64,000 bases of DNA from positions 124,001 through 188,000 of the forward strand of contig JAHZEL010000007.1 of assembly GCA_019421865.1 (NCBI GenBank). The letters run 5' to 3'. Position 1 is the stretch's first letter. Each line of letters starts with the position of its first letter. Position numbers and translations under genes: made by a program. This stretch comes from Desulfovibrionaceae bacterium (lineage in GTDB: Bacteria > Desulfobacterota > Desulfovibrionia > Desulfovibrionales > Desulfovibrionaceae). Below are positions 52,055 to 60,300 of this stretch, piece after piece. The notes beneath the pieces are model-generated. The model did no database searches, was not told the DNA's origin, and saw only the letters and a program-made list of their open reading frames with translations.

Positions 52055-53374
52055 CTAAGACTTGTGATGATGGCAGTGCGAGGGAACCGGTGCGGAAGGA
52101 TTGCCCTCCCTCATCATGCGCACTGCGCAGAAGTTGCCGCACATGGCGCAGGCTTCCTCATTCTTGTGAGGCTCGCGACGCTTGTCGACAAGTTCCGGAT
52201 CAATGGAGGCTTCGCGCATGGCATCCCAGTCGAGTTCCATGCGGGCTTTGGACATTTTGGCTTCACGGGCGCGGGCGCGGGGCGTGCCCAGCGCGTTTTC
52301 ACCGGCCTGAGCCGCCACGCGGGAAGCCATGACGCCCTGCTTCACGTCATCCTCATCCGGCAGCGTGAGATGTTCCGCAGGGGTGAGGTAGCAGAGGAAG
52401 TCCACACCGGCCCTCACGGCCAGCGCGCCGCCAATGGCGCCGGAAATATGATCGTAACCGGGCGTGGTGTCGGTCACCAGCGGTCCGAGCACATACAGAG
52501 GCGCGCCGTGGGTCAGCTTCTTGATGCCGACGATCTGCGCTTCCACTTCGTTCAGGCTGACGTGGCCGGGGCCTTCGATCATGCACTGCACGCCCTTTTC
52601 AAGACCGCGTCTGGCAAGCTGGCCGAGCATGATCACTTCCATCCACTGCGCGGCGTCGCCGGAATCGCTGTTGGCGCCGGGACGCAGTCCGTCGCCGAGC
52701 GACAGCGTGACGTTGTAGCGCAGAGCGATGTCGAGGATGCGGTCAAATTCGGTGAGCAGAGGATTTTCCTTGTCGTTGCGCAGCATCCAGCGGGACAGAA
52801 TGCTGCCGCCGCGGGAAACGATGCCCATGACGCGGCCGCCCCTGGCGCCCCATTCCGCGCCCTGTCTCGTCAGGCCGCAGTGCAGCGTCATGAAGTCCAC
52901 GCCCTGCTCCGCCTGCTTTTCCACGTCGGCAAAGATGACTTCAGGATCGATGGTGGCCGGATCCTCGCCGCGGTCGATGTAGATCTGCGCCACACCGTAC
53001 ATGGGCACGGTGCCGAGCGGAGCGGGACACTCGTCAAGCATCTGCAGACGAATGGCGTCGAGATCGCCGGCAATGGACAGATCCATGACCGTATCGGCTC
53101 CGGCATCCAGAGCGATCTTCAGCTTGCGCAGCTCGCCCTTCACGCTGCAGTGGAAGGGAGACGTACCGATATTGGCGTTGACCTTCACTCGGGCAGGCTG
53201 TCCCACCAGAATGGGACGGACGTTCTTATGATTCGGATTGCCCAGGAGCACCATGGTGCCGGCCTCAATGGCGGAACGGATTTCTTCCTCCGTCAGCCCT
53301 TCTTCCTCGCACAGCCGGGCCTTATGCTGCTCAAACAGCTGAGCAAGCGCCTGATTCTTTTCAAAAATGGACAT
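52055..53374 (-). CDS. thiC: phosphomethylpyrimidine synthase ThiC
   Basis: A 439-residue radical SAM enzyme that rearranges AIR to HMP-phosphate for thiamine. The short bacterial form without the ~100-residue N-terminal extension of E. coli ThiC. KVNANIGTSP, AGADTVMDLSIAGDLDAIR, FMTLHCGLTR, MGIVSRGGSIL, MIEGPGHVSLNEVEAQI, DHISGAIGGALAVRAGVDFLCYLTPAEHL are diagnostic; the C-terminal cluster motif is CAMCGNFC (CxxCxxxxC-type). GAGGAGGC precedes the ATG at 53374. Unusually, no thiamine pyrophosphate riboswitch could be recognised upstream. Confidence 0.96.
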   Translation of the reverse strand: MSIFEKNQALAQLFEQHKARLCEEEGLTEEEIRSAIEAGTMVLLGNPNHKNVRPILVGQPARVKVNANIGTSPFHCSVKGELRKLKIALDAGADTVMDLSIAGDLDAIRLQMLDECPAPLGTVPMYGVAQIYIDRGEDPATIDPEVIFADVEKQAEQGVDFMTLHCGLTRQGAEWGARGGRVMGIVSRGGSILSRWMLRNDKENPLLTEFDRILDIALRYNVTLSLGDGLRPGANSDSGDAAQWMEVIMLGQLARRGLEKGVQCMIEGPGHVSLNEVEAQIVGIKKLTHGAPLYVLGPLVTDTTPGYDHISGAIGGALAVRAGVDFLCYLTPAEHLTLPDEDDVKQGVMASRVAAQAGENALGTPRARAREAKMSKARMELDWDAMREASIDPELVDKRREPHKNEEACAMCGNFCAVRMMREGNPSAPVPSHCHHHKS

Positions 53375-53548
53375 ATTGCCTCCTCTGGGGAGTCCTTTTT
53401 GAGGGAATTTCTTCCCTCCGCAGCGCTGAAACATTCCGCGCCGCGCCTTTCCGGCATGAGCGGCCGCCCATGCCTTCCCCGCCTCGAAAGGCAGGGACGT
53501 AAACCGCAGAAGGCCGGAAAAGGCAGCACGCCCTTCCCGGACCTTCCA

Positions 53549-55252
53549 TTACTGCTTCTTCTCTATCTTCGCCCAGGAGTCCTTGAGCGTCACGGTACGG
53601 TTGAACACGGGGTGTTCCTTCGTTCCGTCGGGATCGGCGCAGAAGTAGCCCACGCGCTCGAACTGCACATGGCTGCCTGCGGGCAGCGTGGCCAGATAAG
53701 GCTCAGCCTGTGCGGTGATCACCTTTTCGGATTCGGGGTTGAAGTAGTCGAGGAACGTTTTGCCTTCCTCAATGTCGCTGTCGCTCTCCGTGGTGAACAT
53801 CTGCTCGTACAGACGCACTTCCGTGGGCACGGCATGCCGCGCGCTCACCCAGTGCAGCGTACCCTTGACCTTGCGGCCGTCCGGGCTGGAGCCGCCGCGG
53901 GACGAAGGATCGTGCGTGCAGTGAAGTTCCACGATATTGCCGTCGGCGTCCTTGATGACTTCCGTGCAGGTAATGTAGTAGGCGTAGCGCAGACGGACTT
54001 CCGCACCGGGAGCGAGACGGAAGTACTTCTTGGGCGGATCTTCCCGGAAGTCGTCGCGGTCGATGTAAATCTCGCGGCAGAACGGCACCTTGCGGCTGCC
54101 GAAGGAGGCGTCTTCGGGGTGCAGAGGCTGCTCGAATTCCTCCACCTGATCTTCGGGATAGTCGGTGATGATCACCTTGATGGGATCAAGCACGGCCATG
54201 CAGCGGGGCGCAACGGCGTTGAGGTGTTCGCGGCAGCAGAATTCCAGCAGGCTGTAATGCACCACGGAATCGGCGCTGCGGGCAATGCCTATGCGCGAGC
54301 AGAAGTCGCGGATGGCTTCCGGAGTGTAGCCACGGCGGCGCAGGCCGGAAATGGTGGGCATGCGGGGATCGTCCCAGCCGCGGACATAGTGTTCCTTCAC
54401 CAGCTGAATGAGCTTGCGCTTGGACAGCACCGTATAGGTGAGCTGCAGTCTGGCAAATTCAATCTGCTGAGAGTGATAGACGCCCAGCGTATCCAGCACC
54501 CAGTCATAAAGTTCACGGTTGTTGTCGAACTCCAGTGTGCAGATCGAATGCGTGATGCCCTCGATGGAGTCGGACAGGCAATGCGTGAAGTCATACATCG
54601 GGTAGATGCACCACTTGTCGCCCGTGCGGTGATGGGAGGCATGGCGAATGCGGTAGAGCGTGGGGTCGCGCATGATGATGTTCGGCGACGCCATATCGAT
54701 CTTGGCACGGAGCACATACTTGCCGTCCTCGAATTCGCCCGCCTTCATGCGGCGGAACAGATCGAGGCTCTCTTCGGCCGGACGGTCACGCCACGGGCTG
54801 GGGGTACCGGGCTTCGTGAGCGTGCCGCGATATTCACGGATTTCGTCCGCGGACAGCTCGTCCACATAGGCCTTACCCATCATGATGAGCTTTTCAGCAT
54901 ATTCATAGAGCTGATCGAAATAGTCGGAAGCGTAGTGAACGTCCCCTGCCCACTGGAAGCCCAGCCAGCGAACATCCTGCTGAATGGAATCAACGTATTC
55001 GGTATCTTCCTTCACAGGATTGGTATCGTCGAAACGCAGATTGCACTGTCCGCCGTACTCCTGGGCAAGGCCGAAGTTGATGCAGATGGACTTGGCATGC
55101 CCGATATGCAGATAGCCGTTGGGTTCGGGAGGAAAGCGCGTATGCACACGTCCGTCGAAACGGCCGGAAAGATTGTCCTGATTGATGCGTGCGCGGAGAA
55201 AATCGGTACCCTGAGTACGTTCCGCTTCAGGGGCGGGGGTATTCTGGCTCAT
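53549..55252 (-). CDS. glnS: glutaminyl-tRNA synthetase
   Basis: A 567-residue class I aminoacyl-tRNA synthetase (E. coli 554). HIGH motif in PEPNGYLHIGHAKSI (about residues 43-57), KMSKS counterpart as VLSKRKL, and GlnRS features RFDDTNPVKEDTEYVDSI and NNRELYDWVLDTL. Direct charging of tRNA-Gln by GlnRS. The start has GGAGG-like CATGAGGCCT upstream region only weakly matching; a longer frame adds 40 residues with no family likeness. Upstream of thiC with about 170 bases between, so co-transcription is uncertain. Confidence 0.95.
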   Translation of the reverse strand: MSQNTPAPEAERTQGTDFLRARINQDNLSGRFDGRVHTRFPPEPNGYLHIGHAKSICINFGLAQEYGGQCNLRFDDTNPVKEDTEYVDSIQQDVRWLGFQWAGDVHYASDYFDQLYEYAEKLIMMGKAYVDELSADEIREYRGTLTKPGTPSPWRDRPAEESLDLFRRMKAGEFEDGKYVLRAKIDMASPNIIMRDPTLYRIRHASHHRTGDKWCIYPMYDFTHCLSDSIEGITHSICTLEFDNNRELYDWVLDTLGVYHSQQIEFARLQLTYTVLSKRKLIQLVKEHYVRGWDDPRMPTISGLRRRGYTPEAIRDFCSRIGIARSADSVVHYSLLEFCCREHLNAVAPRCMAVLDPIKVIITDYPEDQVEEFEQPLHPEDASFGSRKVPFCREIYIDRDDFREDPPKKYFRLAPGAEVRLRYAYYITCTEVIKDADGNIVELHCTHDPSSRGGSSPDGRKVKGTLHWVSARHAVPTEVRLYEQMFTTESDSDIEEGKTFLDYFNPESEKVITAQAEPYLATLPAGSHVQFERVGYFCADPDGTKEHPVFNRTVTLKDSWAKIEKKQ

Positions 55253-55399
55253 GGAGGCCTCATGTCGTTTGGCTGCTGCGCGTTCAGGGCGCGCGGGACA
55301 GCGGTGGAGCCATGCGTACCAGGACGCATGTCCTGAAAGACTGACGGCTGAAAAGAATACCTTTGTCGGCAATGAAGGTCAATTGACGATGCCCCGGGT

Positions 55400-55430
55400 A
55401 GAAAAATAGGCCGCCCTCATCGGGCGGCAC
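55400..55430 (-). terminator. terminator of the FMN reductase gene
   Basis: GCCGCCC and GGGCGGC pair around TCATC (minus strand GATGA), followed by CTATTTTT. Confidence 0.8.
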
Positions 55431-55435
55431 GAAAA

Positions 55436-56002
55436 CTAGGCGAGGGAGGAAGCAAGACTGCGGGCCTGCGCCAGCGCCTCATGTCCGCCGTCCTTCAGAA
55501 TGTCTCCTACCTGGAACACTCCTCCGGCAAGGACCGTGCCGCGATCCTTCCAGCCGAGCTGACCAAGAAGGGTATGATAGTAGTCGAGCACCGGCTTCCA
55601 GTTGTCGAGTGTATTGCCTTCCGCCGCCATGAGGAGCACGGCATCCTTCACCGGGTTCCGGTACTCGCTGTCGAGTTCCGCCACGGCAAAAAGCCGGTCG
55701 AAGGCCGCCTTCAGCTGGGAGGAAAAGCCCCAGTAATACATGGGCGACGCCAGAACCACGATGTCCGAAGCACGGTAGGCGGGATAAATACGTTCCATGT
55801 CGTCCTTCTGCACGCAGGGATGTTCCGCATCACGCCCTCCTCCCATGCAGCCGAGACAGCCGTGAATGTTCAGGCTCTGAAGATCGAAGCGGGTCACCTC
55901 ATGCCCCGCCCCGGCAGCGCCTTCGGCAAAGGCATCGCAAAGGGCGGCGGTATTGCCGTGAATACGGGGACTTCCGTTGAGAATGAGAATACGTCTGGAC
56001 AT
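55436..56002 (-). CDS. flavodoxin-fold NAD(P)H-dependent FMN oxidoreductase
   Basis: A 188-residue protein of the NADPH-dependent FMN reductase/iron-sulfur flavoprotein type. NGSPRIHGNTAALCDAFAEGA binds FMN phosphate; GCLGCMGGGRDAEHPCVQKDD holds three Cys, possibly for a metal cluster; SPMYYWGFSSQLKAAFDRLF is the second flavin loop. AGGAGG is six bases before the ATG at 56002; an upstream frame adds 51 residues without likeness. Downstream of the TetR gene in the same direction, so probably its regulated target. Confidence 0.88.
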   Translation of the reverse strand: MSRRILILNGSPRIHGNTAALCDAFAEGAAGAGHEVTRFDLQSLNIHGCLGCMGGGRDAEHPCVQKDDMERIYPAYRASDIVVLASPMYYWGFSSQLKAAFDRLFAVAELDSEYRNPVKDAVLLMAAEGNTLDNWKPVLDYYHTLLGQLGWKDRGTVLAGGVFQVGDILKDGGHEALAQARSLASSLA

Positions 56003-56034
56003 AACATCCTCCTGAAACAAACTGGTTGAATGTA

Positions 56035-56054
56035 TTTGTAGTAATCGATACAAA
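56035..56054. promoter_or_regulatory. candidate TetR operator 1
   Basis: TTTGTA-N8-TACAAA, a perfect inverted repeat, in the gap between the TetR gene and the FMN reductase gene. Confidence 0.55.
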
Positions 56055-56066
56055 ATAGTCAATATA

Positions 56067-56086
56067 TTTTTATCAATCGCTACAAA
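56067..56086. promoter_or_regulatory. candidate TetR operator 2
   Basis: TTTTATCAATCGCTACAAAA. On the minus strand it shares TTTTGTAnCGATT with the first operator, a direct repeat 32 bases away. Two helical turns between sites suggest cooperative binding. Confidence 0.5.
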
Positions 56087-56124
56087 AATATTTCTGTTCA
56101 ATTGACCGGGGAAACGGCCAATCT

Positions 56125-56778
56125 TCAGGAGCGTATTTTCAGGTGTTTCCGCCACTTGGGCAGCAGGCGTACGGCATAGGAGGCCGTTTCTTCCAGCTCC
56201 GCGGCACTCATGCCGTCACGGGCCTGAAGCGACATGCCTTCCAGAAACATATTGAAGACTCCGGCCAGAACATCGGCCTCGGTATCAGCCGGAAGCTGCT
56301 CATCCGCCACAGCCTGGCGGATTCTTTCGGCAAACATCTGCCGTGTGCCAAAGCGCAGGCGCTGCAGCGTCCGGATGATGTCTTCTTCCTGTTCGGAGAT
56401 GTTGACGGCCGCAAGAACCACCATGCATCCGCACGGCGTATCGGGGGAAAGAAGAATACGGGCCGCTTCGGAAAAGAAGTTCCTCACGGCCTGATAAAAG
56501 TCCTTCTCTTCCATGAATCGACGGGACGGTTCGGTCCAGTAGCGCTGTTCATAGTAGTTCACGGCTTCCAGAAACAGGCCGGCCTTGCTGCCGAAGGCGG
56601 CATAAAGGCTCGGCGCATTGATGCCCATGGCCGTGCACAGTTCCGCAACGGAAACCGGCTCATAGCCGCGTTTCCAGAACAGCTCCAGAGCTCTGGAGAG
56701 CGCTGCGTCCCTGTCGAAGCTGCGGGGACGCCCTCTGCCGCGCGTGCCCGCCGGCAGGGAACGTGATGCTGCCGTCAT
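56125..56778 (-). CDS. TetR family transcriptional regulator
   Basis: A 217-residue repressor. N-terminal TetR helix-turn-helix: RGRPRSFDRDAALSRALELFWKRGYEPVSVAELCTAMGINAPSLYAAFGSKAGLF (about residues 15-70). The remaining helical domain holds SPDTPCGCMVV with two Cys and NFFSEAARILL, typical of the AcrR/NemR-like group that senses reactive compounds; a redox-sensing role is possible. Followed by the FMN reductase gene 122 bases downstream with paired operators between, so autoregulation and control of the reductase are likely. Confidence 0.9.
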   Translation of the reverse strand: MTAASRSLPAGTRGRGRPRSFDRDAALSRALELFWKRGYEPVSVAELCTAMGINAPSLYAAFGSKAGLFLEAVNYYEQRYWTEPSRRFMEEKDFYQAVRNFFSEAARILLSPDTPCGCMVVLAAVNISEQEEDIIRTLQRLRFGTRQMFAERIRQAVADEQLPADTEADVLAGVFNMFLEGMSLQARDGMSAAELEETASYAVRLLPKWRKHLKIRS

Positions 56779-56943
56779 AAAGGCCGCCTTTTCCCAAAAA
56801 GTTGTCTGCCCTGCGGCAGAGAAAACGAAAAGAGTCTGAAAAGCGAAGGTTCTTTGCTTTGACCGTGATATGCGCTATTCTGCCCTCGCCGCCGAGGCGA
56901 CGTCAAGGCGAGATCATGCGGCATGACCGCGGGAGCATATCTT

Positions 56944-57846
56944 ATGGAAAGTGAAGTGCGCAAGGATTCTCTGTATGCATGGGTACTGGCATGCCGCCCG
57001 AAAACACTGGCTGCGGCTCTGGCGCCGGTGGCGGTAGGCTGCGCTCTGGCCGTATGGGCAGGACATTTCCGCCCTGTTCCGGCGTTTCTGTGCGTCCTTT
57101 TCGCCGTTCTCATGCAGATAGCCTCCAACTTCATCAACGACGTCAGCGACTTTGAACAGGGCAACGACAGAGAGGACAGACTCGGCCCCCGGCGGGCATG
57201 CGCTCAGGGATGGATATCGGCCAGAAAGATGAAGACGGGCATCATCATCGATCTTCTTCTTGCGCTGGCCGCCGGCCTGCCGCTGGCCTTCTACGGCGGC
57301 TGGAGCATGGTGGGCGTGGCGCTTGTCTGCCTTGTCTGCGCCTACATGTACTCGGCCGGTCCCTACCCTCTGGCCGCTCACGGCTGGGGAGACGTGCTCG
57401 TGGTGGTGTTTTTCGGGCTGGTAGCCGTAGGCTTCACCTACTACGTTCAGGCCGGCTCCTGGTCCCCTCAGGCCACGCTTGCCGGACTGGCCGTGGGCGT
57501 GTGCATCAACCTTCTTCTGACCATCAATAATTTCCGGGATCGTGATCAGGACAAAATCTCCGGTAAGAAAACGCTTATCGCGCGCTTCGGCGCCGAGTTC
57601 GGACTGCGCTACTATCTGGCGCAGGGTGGCTTTGCCTGCGCCTTTGCGCTCTGCCTCATCCCCCACGGGCTTTTCTGGGCCGGACTGCTGCCGCTGCTCT
57701 TTCTTGTGCCCCACTACCGCGTATGGAGCCGCATAGTCTCCACGTATGAAGGAAGAGCCCTGAATCAGTGCCTCGGACTGACCTCGCGCAACATCCTTAT
57801 CTTCAGTCTGCTTCTGGCGGCGGGAATCCTTCTGGACAGCTTCTGA
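56944..57846 (+). CDS. menA: 1,4-dihydroxy-2-naphthoate polyprenyltransferase MenA
   Basis: A 300-residue inner-membrane prenyltransferase attaching the isoprenoid tail in menaquinone synthesis. Eight to nine helices; Asp-rich motifs NFINDVSDFEQGND (about 62-75) and NNFRDRDQD hold Mg-diphosphate, and RPKTLAAALAPVAVGCALA is the usual first helix. GGGAG lies eight bases before the ATG; an ATG 21 bases upstream is a less likely start. Length fits E. coli MenA (308). Menaquinone is the electron carrier expected in an anaerobe. Divergent from the TetR gene. Confidence 0.93.
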   Translation: MESEVRKDSLYAWVLACRPKTLAAALAPVAVGCALAVWAGHFRPVPAFLCVLFAVLMQIASNFINDVSDFEQGNDREDRLGPRRACAQGWISARKMKTGIIIDLLLALAAGLPLAFYGGWSMVGVALVCLVCAYMYSAGPYPLAAHGWGDVLVVVFFGLVAVGFTYYVQAGSWSPQATLAGLAVGVCINLLLTINNFRDRDQDKISGKKTLIARFGAEFGLRYYLAQGGFACAFALCLIPHGLFWAGLLPLLFLVPHYRVWSRIVSTYEGRALNQCLGLTSRNILIFSLLLAAGILLDSF

Positions 57847-58388
57847 TCCTGAAAGGGAGCACAAACGCGTCATCCGCCTCCCAAGGCAGAATGCCCCTCA
57901 CCGCCGGGCGGGAAGCTGCTCACGAAGAACTCAGACGATGAATAATCCGCGGAACAACGCCGTCGGTCCTGCGGTCACTCCCCGCAGTGTGTTTGAAGGC
58001 AGGCCGTGTTCGGACGAGCCATACTTCCATCGGGCATTTTGCGAGACGACAAGGCTGTCTCTGCCTAGAATAATGTCATTCCAAGGGAAAGGCCCTGCTG
58101 AATCAAAAACAGCCTGTCTGTCCCCGCAGCGGCCCCATTTTTGCCCCTCCATAGTCCAAGGCAGTCCCCGCCATGAGAGAATTCTTTTCATAAGATATCG
58201 GGGTATCCCCATCCCCTCAGACAGAGGCTGATCTGCCGAACAGGCCGACGGCACCATCTTCTTCCTGTTCGGCCCATAAATTTCTCTCCGCATCCCGAAT
58301 GATCCCGGATACGCAGAAAGGCCGCACCAGCAAGGTGCGGCCTTTCTGTTCAAAAAATTATCTTCGGTAACAAGACGCGTCGTGAGTC
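57847..58388. other. intergenic region with no supported gene, ending in a terminator
   Basis: About 540 bases. Short frames occur on both strands (57931-58353 minus, 57938-58231 plus) but without start signals or recognisable products. I cannot exclude a dispersed repeat. Confidence 0.5.
58317..58350. terminator. terminator near the nrdG end
   Basis: CAGAAAGGCCGCACC and GGTGCGGCCTTTCTG form a perfect stem around AGCAA. It serves minus-strand nrdG (stop at 58389) and may also stop menA readthrough. Confidence 0.85.
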
Positions 58389-58919
58389 TCAGCGTTCCGC
58401 CTGACCGTTCAGCTCGTCAAGAACAGGTTTCCATCCGGCATTCCGGGAAGCTGCCATATTCAGGATCCGCTGATTGCGGGACCCTCTGAAGCGAAGTTCC
58501 AGAGACTTCTGTTCTTCCACAAAAGGCCCGTCCACAAGAAGATCCAGCAGGGAAAGCAGGTCACAGCACGAAGGCTTCTCAAGAAGCTGCTCGAACGTAT
58601 AGCCGCTGAACGCCATGAGGTGGTATCCCCGACGCTTCAGCTCCTCAGCCAGCGGCACCAGCGCGGCAGCCTGCTCGAAAGGCTCGCCGCCGCTGAACGT
58701 GATGCCGTGCACCAGAGGATCGCCCTGAATGCGGTTCAGAATATCTTCGGCGGAAACCGCCGTTCCACCTTCAAAATCCCAGGTCTGCGGATTCTGGCAC
58801 CCTTTGCAGTGGGTACGGCATCCCTGAAGAAAAAGCACGAAGCGAAGCCCGGGGCCGTCAACGATGGACTCTTCGATAACGCCTGCAACACGAAGCGTAA
58901 CGTTTTTCAGAGCGTCCAT
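58389..58919 (-). CDS. nrdG: anaerobic ribonucleotide reductase activase NrdG
   Basis: A 176-residue radical SAM activase. The SAM cluster motif is CRTHCKGC (Cys34, 38, 41) after DGPGLRFVLFLQG, and TFSGGEPFEQ plus DLLVDGPFVEE are typical of NrdG. It installs the glycyl radical on class III reductase. The usual neighbour nrdD is 34 kb away (22431), and with it the small glycyl-radical domain at 22235, so NrdG may activate either chain. One base separates its ATG from the stop of the upstream unknown gene. Confidence 0.92.
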   Translation of the reverse strand: MDALKNVTLRVAGVIEESIVDGPGLRFVLFLQGCRTHCKGCQNPQTWDFEGGTAVSAEDILNRIQGDPLVHGITFSGGEPFEQAAALVPLAEELKRRGYHLMAFSGYTFEQLLEKPSCCDLLSLLDLLVDGPFVEEQKSLELRFRGSRNQRILNMAASRNAGWKPVLDELNGQAER

Positions 58920-58920
58920 A

Positions 58921-59817
58921 TCAGTCTCTGGAAGGTTCAGGAATAACGACGTCTTCCGATTCCTGAACCACCTTTCCCTCGGTATCGGCCACACGGCCCT
59001 GCATCCAGAAGATCATGTCCACATCATCGCCTTCCTTGGGCTCATAGCCCTTGGTGCACACGCGCTCGGGAGCGTAAATGATGGCATAGACGGGCTTTTC
59101 GGGATTACCGAAGCCAATGCCGAAACGGTAGATCTTCATCTGAGAGTTTTCCGGACCGAACATGAAGCTGTCCACATCAAATATGCTGGCGCGGCACTGG
59201 TACTCGCAGTAGTGCTCCGTCACGTCGATGATGGTCTTCCCCTTGAGCGGAATCTTGAGCGCAGGCACGTCGAGACGGGTCTTGTCAGGATTGTTCTTCA
59301 TCCATTCCAGCGCGTGCTTTTCATAGGCGGGGCCTTCGGTGATGGTCAGCTCGTCGAGCAGGGCCCGACGAATGCCGAAGCACAGGCCGGAAAGAAGAAT
59401 TTCGCAGCTCTTTTCCTCGACGTCCTCTCCGGCATCGCGGAAAAACAGCGGATCATAGAACCAGAGCGGCGGAAAATCCTCAGGCGCCGCCAGGATCTCC
59501 CCGGCATGGCCATCCTTCCAGGGATAGGTTTTCTTGATGGTGAGGATATTGGAAAAACCTTCCATGAGGGGAGCCACGGCCACGGCAGTCAGTCTGCCCT
59601 CGGGCTTGCCGGCCATGAGAACGGAGGTACGAAGAAGAGAGTCGCTGGGCCAGGCCATGAGCATGCGCTCGATCTTTTCGTCCTTCATTCCCCACACGGG
59701 GCGACTGCCGCCGAATTCCAGCGTGGTGGTGACAACGCCGAGGACCTGTTTAGCATCAACACCAAGGGCGAACCACTTGTCCCCCATGCTTTCAATATGC
59801 TGCATATGACTATCCAT
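58921..59817 (-). CDS. unknown protein co-transcribed with nrdG
   Basis: A 298-residue soluble protein I do not recognise. No signal or membrane segment. The C-terminal quarter (EPKEGDDVDMIFWMQGRVAD) looks like an OB-like barrel, and IDVTEHYCEYQCRASIFDVDSFMFG contains two close Cys. The middle has APEDFPPLWFYDPLFFRDAG. It begins with ATG at 59817 with a weak ribosome site (an ATG four codons on is possible) and ends one base before nrdG, so it is translationally coupled to a radical activase. Its stated role would be guesswork. Confidence 0.6.
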   Translation of the reverse strand: MDSHMQHIESMGDKWFALGVDAKQVLGVVTTTLEFGGSRPVWGMKDEKIERMLMAWPSDSLLRTSVLMAGKPEGRLTAVAVAPLMEGFSNILTIKKTYPWKDGHAGEILAAPEDFPPLWFYDPLFFRDAGEDVEEKSCEILLSGLCFGIRRALLDELTITEGPAYEKHALEWMKNNPDKTRLDVPALKIPLKGKTIIDVTEHYCEYQCRASIFDVDSFMFGPENSQMKIYRFGIGFGNPEKPVYAIIYAPERVCTKGYEPKEGDDVDMIFWMQGRVADTEGKVVQESEDVVIPEPSRD

Positions 59818-59914
59818 GAAATAAAGATTTGACGCCGCCTTTTCGGAAAAGCGGCAGCGACGTGGGGAAGAATAGCACAGGGAGCGCCCTCAGAACAATA
59901 GGAGATCGTCCCCT

Positions 59915-59952
59915 AAAAAAAATGCCGCAGGCTTGCGCCTTCGGCATTTTAC
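59915..59952 (-). terminator. terminator of the YeiH/88-residue unit
   Basis: AAAATGCCG and CGGCATTTT enclose AGGC/GCCT pairing; on the minus strand it runs into TTTTTTT. Confidence 0.85.
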
Positions 59953-59973
59953 GATGTTTTCCGAAGAGAAAAA

Positions 59974-60240
59974 CTATATGGAGGAAGCTCGCAGTTCAAT
60001 GGCCTTCTGCACGGCTTCACGAGAAGCCATTTCACTGTCGAGAGTGATCGGAACATCCGTATAGTAGATGGCTCCGGCGGAAATATCGTATTTGGCCTGC
60101 TGGTCACGGGAATGGCGAAGCGGCGGCACCACATCGTACACCCACGGAAGAAATTCACCAAGAAACAACCATGTGGCGACGCTGAGAACAACGAGCTTCA
60201 CCCATGCGACCTTTCTGCTGGAAGAGGAGAGAGCAGTCAT
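59974..60240 (-). CDS. small single-span membrane protein downstream of YeiH homolog
   Basis: An 88-residue protein with one clear membrane segment (about residues 13-35, AWVKLVVLSVATWLFLGEFL), then a polar tail (HSRDQQAKYDISAGAIYYTD and MASREAVQKAIELR). Family not recognised. It follows the exporter gene after 60 bases that contain a perfect 12-base-pair hairpin, and precedes a terminator, so it is the last gene of that unit and may be an accessory subunit. Confidence 0.6.
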   Translation of the reverse strand: MTALSSSSRKVAWVKLVVLSVATWLFLGEFLPWVYDVVPPLRHSRDQQAKYDISAGAIYYTDVPITLDSEMASREAVQKAIELRASSI

Positions 60241-60252
60241 TTCACGTCCAAA

Positions 60253-60280
60253 GTCCGCACCGCCAGAAGGCGGTGCGGAC
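60253..60280. other. perfect intercistronic hairpin
   Basis: GTCCGCACCGCC, AGAA loop, GGCGGTGCGGAC. Twelve perfect pairs between the exporter gene and the 88-residue gene. No T-run on the minus strand, so likely an mRNA stability or attenuation element. Confidence 0.55.
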
Positions 60281-60300
60281 AGGGTTTCAAAGAATTACGC

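Noticed and set aside
53375..53548. TPP riboswitch upstream of thiC
   Set aside because: The conserved segments are missing on the minus strand.
52064..55336. Very long open frame antisense to thiC and glnS (and similar ones opposite opgH, infB, nrdD, fba and the TRAP permease)
   Set aside because: They mirror strongly conserved genes in a GC-rich genome, where the opposite strand is often open; products are low-quality His/Gly/Arg-rich sequences with no family likeness.
57931..58353. Overlapping 97- and 140-codon frames on the two strands after menA
   Set aside because: No ribosome binding site, no known domain, and they cover each other and the terminator.
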